Shown: piece after piece, positions 43,332-64,000 of the stretch
How the letters are laid out: every line of letters begins with the position of its first letter
How positions within the stretch are numbered: position 1 is the stretch's first letter
Notes under the pieces: generated by a model
What the model saw: the letters and a program-made list of their open reading frames with translations, nothing else
What the model was told of the DNA's origin: nothing
The model's database searches: none
NCBI GenBank assembly: GCA_054601695.1
Contig: BAAHQB010000248.1
Location: forward strand, 186,001-250,000
Source: Amorphochlora amoebiformis
Taxonomy: Eukaryota; Cercozoa; Chlorarachniophyceae
Direction: 5' to 3'
DNA: 64,000 nt
Made by a program: the position numbers and the translations under genes

Positions 43332-43559
43332 GTGAGATATACTTATTTTGAGCCAAATATTGGTTTCCTCATGTTGTGGAAATTCCTGTTATGGTGTAGA
43401 ATTAAGTTATCAAACTCCTAGTGGTTCCTATGAACCGAAACCCAAATAAACGATTTTGTGGTTTGTGAAGCTGCTGATTGGAATATACACCGACATGAAT
43501 TACATGCCGTTCAAGATCCAAACGAATATGAAATCCAAAAAGAGGTCCTTCTCTAACAG

Positions 43560-54626
<11,067 letters not shown>

Positions 54627-55125
54627 ATTAACCAATTCAACTTGATGAGTTCTCATGACTACAATCTGAATGAGGAACAGTTCAGCGTAGCTTATGAACA
54701 CCGCTCCTCCAAATTTATAATGTGATATTAAATTTTATATATCCACTTTTTCAGTAGTAACTCGAATTAGTCTTTTGCTTTTCACTGAATTTACCTAAAA
54801 ATTAGGACTAACAGTTATACAGCATCCAGAGCATAGATATGAGTGGCTCTAGTAACTTTGGAGATATCAAAATTCGATAGCATGTCATGGTTTTAGTGGT
54901 TATAACACTACTGATCGGGCGTGGCTTGCCTTAATGCTGGTAATACTAACTGGTCTTTAAGTCGAGTAGTAGAATGACCACTACTCTACACTAGGTACAG
55001 TTTAATAATATGAAAATAATAGTAATGGATTTTCAAAGCTCAAATGAGATAATAATAACGGTTATGATATATCGTTGACTTAGCTAGTTTAAGGATGACG
55101 TATGATAGACTAGCTAGCGCTGTAG
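54627..55125. other. Convergent spacer between the MFS gene and GLDH
   Basis: About 500 bp of unique DNA with no microsatellite, rich in CTAG, TAGCTAG and AGTA words. The two proposed stop codons face each other across it. No coding exon seen. Confidence 0.6.
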
Positions 55126-63772
<8,647 letters not shown>

Positions 63773-63787
63773 CTGTTAATAACCATA

Positions 63788-63837
<50 letters not shown>

Positions 63838-63839
63838 TT

Positions 63840-63953
63840 AAGCTGGCGCCACACCTTAACCCTATGTAATGTAGCACCCCATTTCACCTTAGATCATCCA
63901 CACTACATGTATGTGGCACCCCACCTTAGCACCTTAGGTGGGGCCCCACCTTA

Positions 63954-63960
<7 letters not shown>
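63840..63960. repeat. Second patch of the GCACCCCACCTTAGC repeat family
   Basis: Units such as GGCGCCACACCTTAACCCTA, GCACCCCACCTTAGC and GGGGCCCCACCTTAACCC, related to 38710-39030, in the GLDH intron upstream of exon 63772-63745. It is bracketed by (TA)n on both sides. Confidence 0.75.
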
Positions 63961-63990
<30 letters not shown>

Positions 63991-64000
63991 CTATTTATAC

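Noticed and set aside
43061-43421. Alternative overlapping plus-strand frames (for example with SGSVTYLPEHW)
   Set aside because: Only the frame starting at 43150 has presequence character and a good donor. The others are shadows of it.

Overview
This is a stretch of nuclear DNA from an intron-rich eukaryote, almost certainly a flagellated protist or alga. Evidence: spliced genes with short phase-consistent exons, blocks of the telomeric repeat TTAGGG/CCCTAA scattered inside the window, two axonemal genes (inner-arm dynein intermediate chain DNAI3/WDR63 and radial spoke protein RSP4/6), and a plant-type L-galactono-1,4-lactone dehydrogenase. I cannot name the species. There is no bacterial gene organisation, and most of the window by length is (TA)n microsatellite. 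Nearly all long open frames of the type (YI)n, (NP)n, (LT)n, (RV)n or poly-F are translations of simple repeats, not genes.

I assembled gene models by hand from exons of about 20-270 nt, requiring splice dinucleotides, matching phase and family resemblance. Layout: (1) 1-5471 (+) DNAI3/WDR63, 5' end outside the window; (2) 14371-7301 (-) a small predicted coiled-coil protein, unidentified; (3) about 15086-15803 (+) weak evidence for an unidentified gene; (4) about 31165-17421 (-) a sugar-porter-family MFS hexose transporter; (5) 32207-38056 (+) radial spoke head RSP4/6, complete; (6) 43001-41296 (-) dynactin subunit 5, complete; (7) about 43560-54626 (+) a 12-TM MFS transporter with an uncertain N terminus; (8) 63772-55126 (-) L-galactonolactone dehydrogenase, N terminus beyond the right edge. 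The strands alternate strictly, so neighbours are alternately tail-to-tail and head-to-head.

The most unusual property is the relation between telomeric repeats and splicing. Many introns are partly or almost wholly TTAGGG/CCCTAA, and the repeat often runs right up to the splice site (donor GTTAGGG, acceptors CCCTAG, CCCTCAG, CCCCAG). A non-telomeric element of about 50-90 bp recurs only inside these telomeric blocks, in at least eight places, in introns and between genes. One copy is split by a TA repeat. There are also duplicated exon/intron boundaries in three genes and three GC-AG introns in one gene.

Functionally, DNAI3 and RSP4/6 act in the axoneme (dynein I1 and radial spokes), DCTN5 acts in dynactin-driven cytoplasmic transport, and the sugar porter, MFS carrier and GLDH are membrane transport and ascorbate metabolism genes. 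I see no operon-like coupling. No rRNA, tRNA, CRISPR or complete transposon was recognised.
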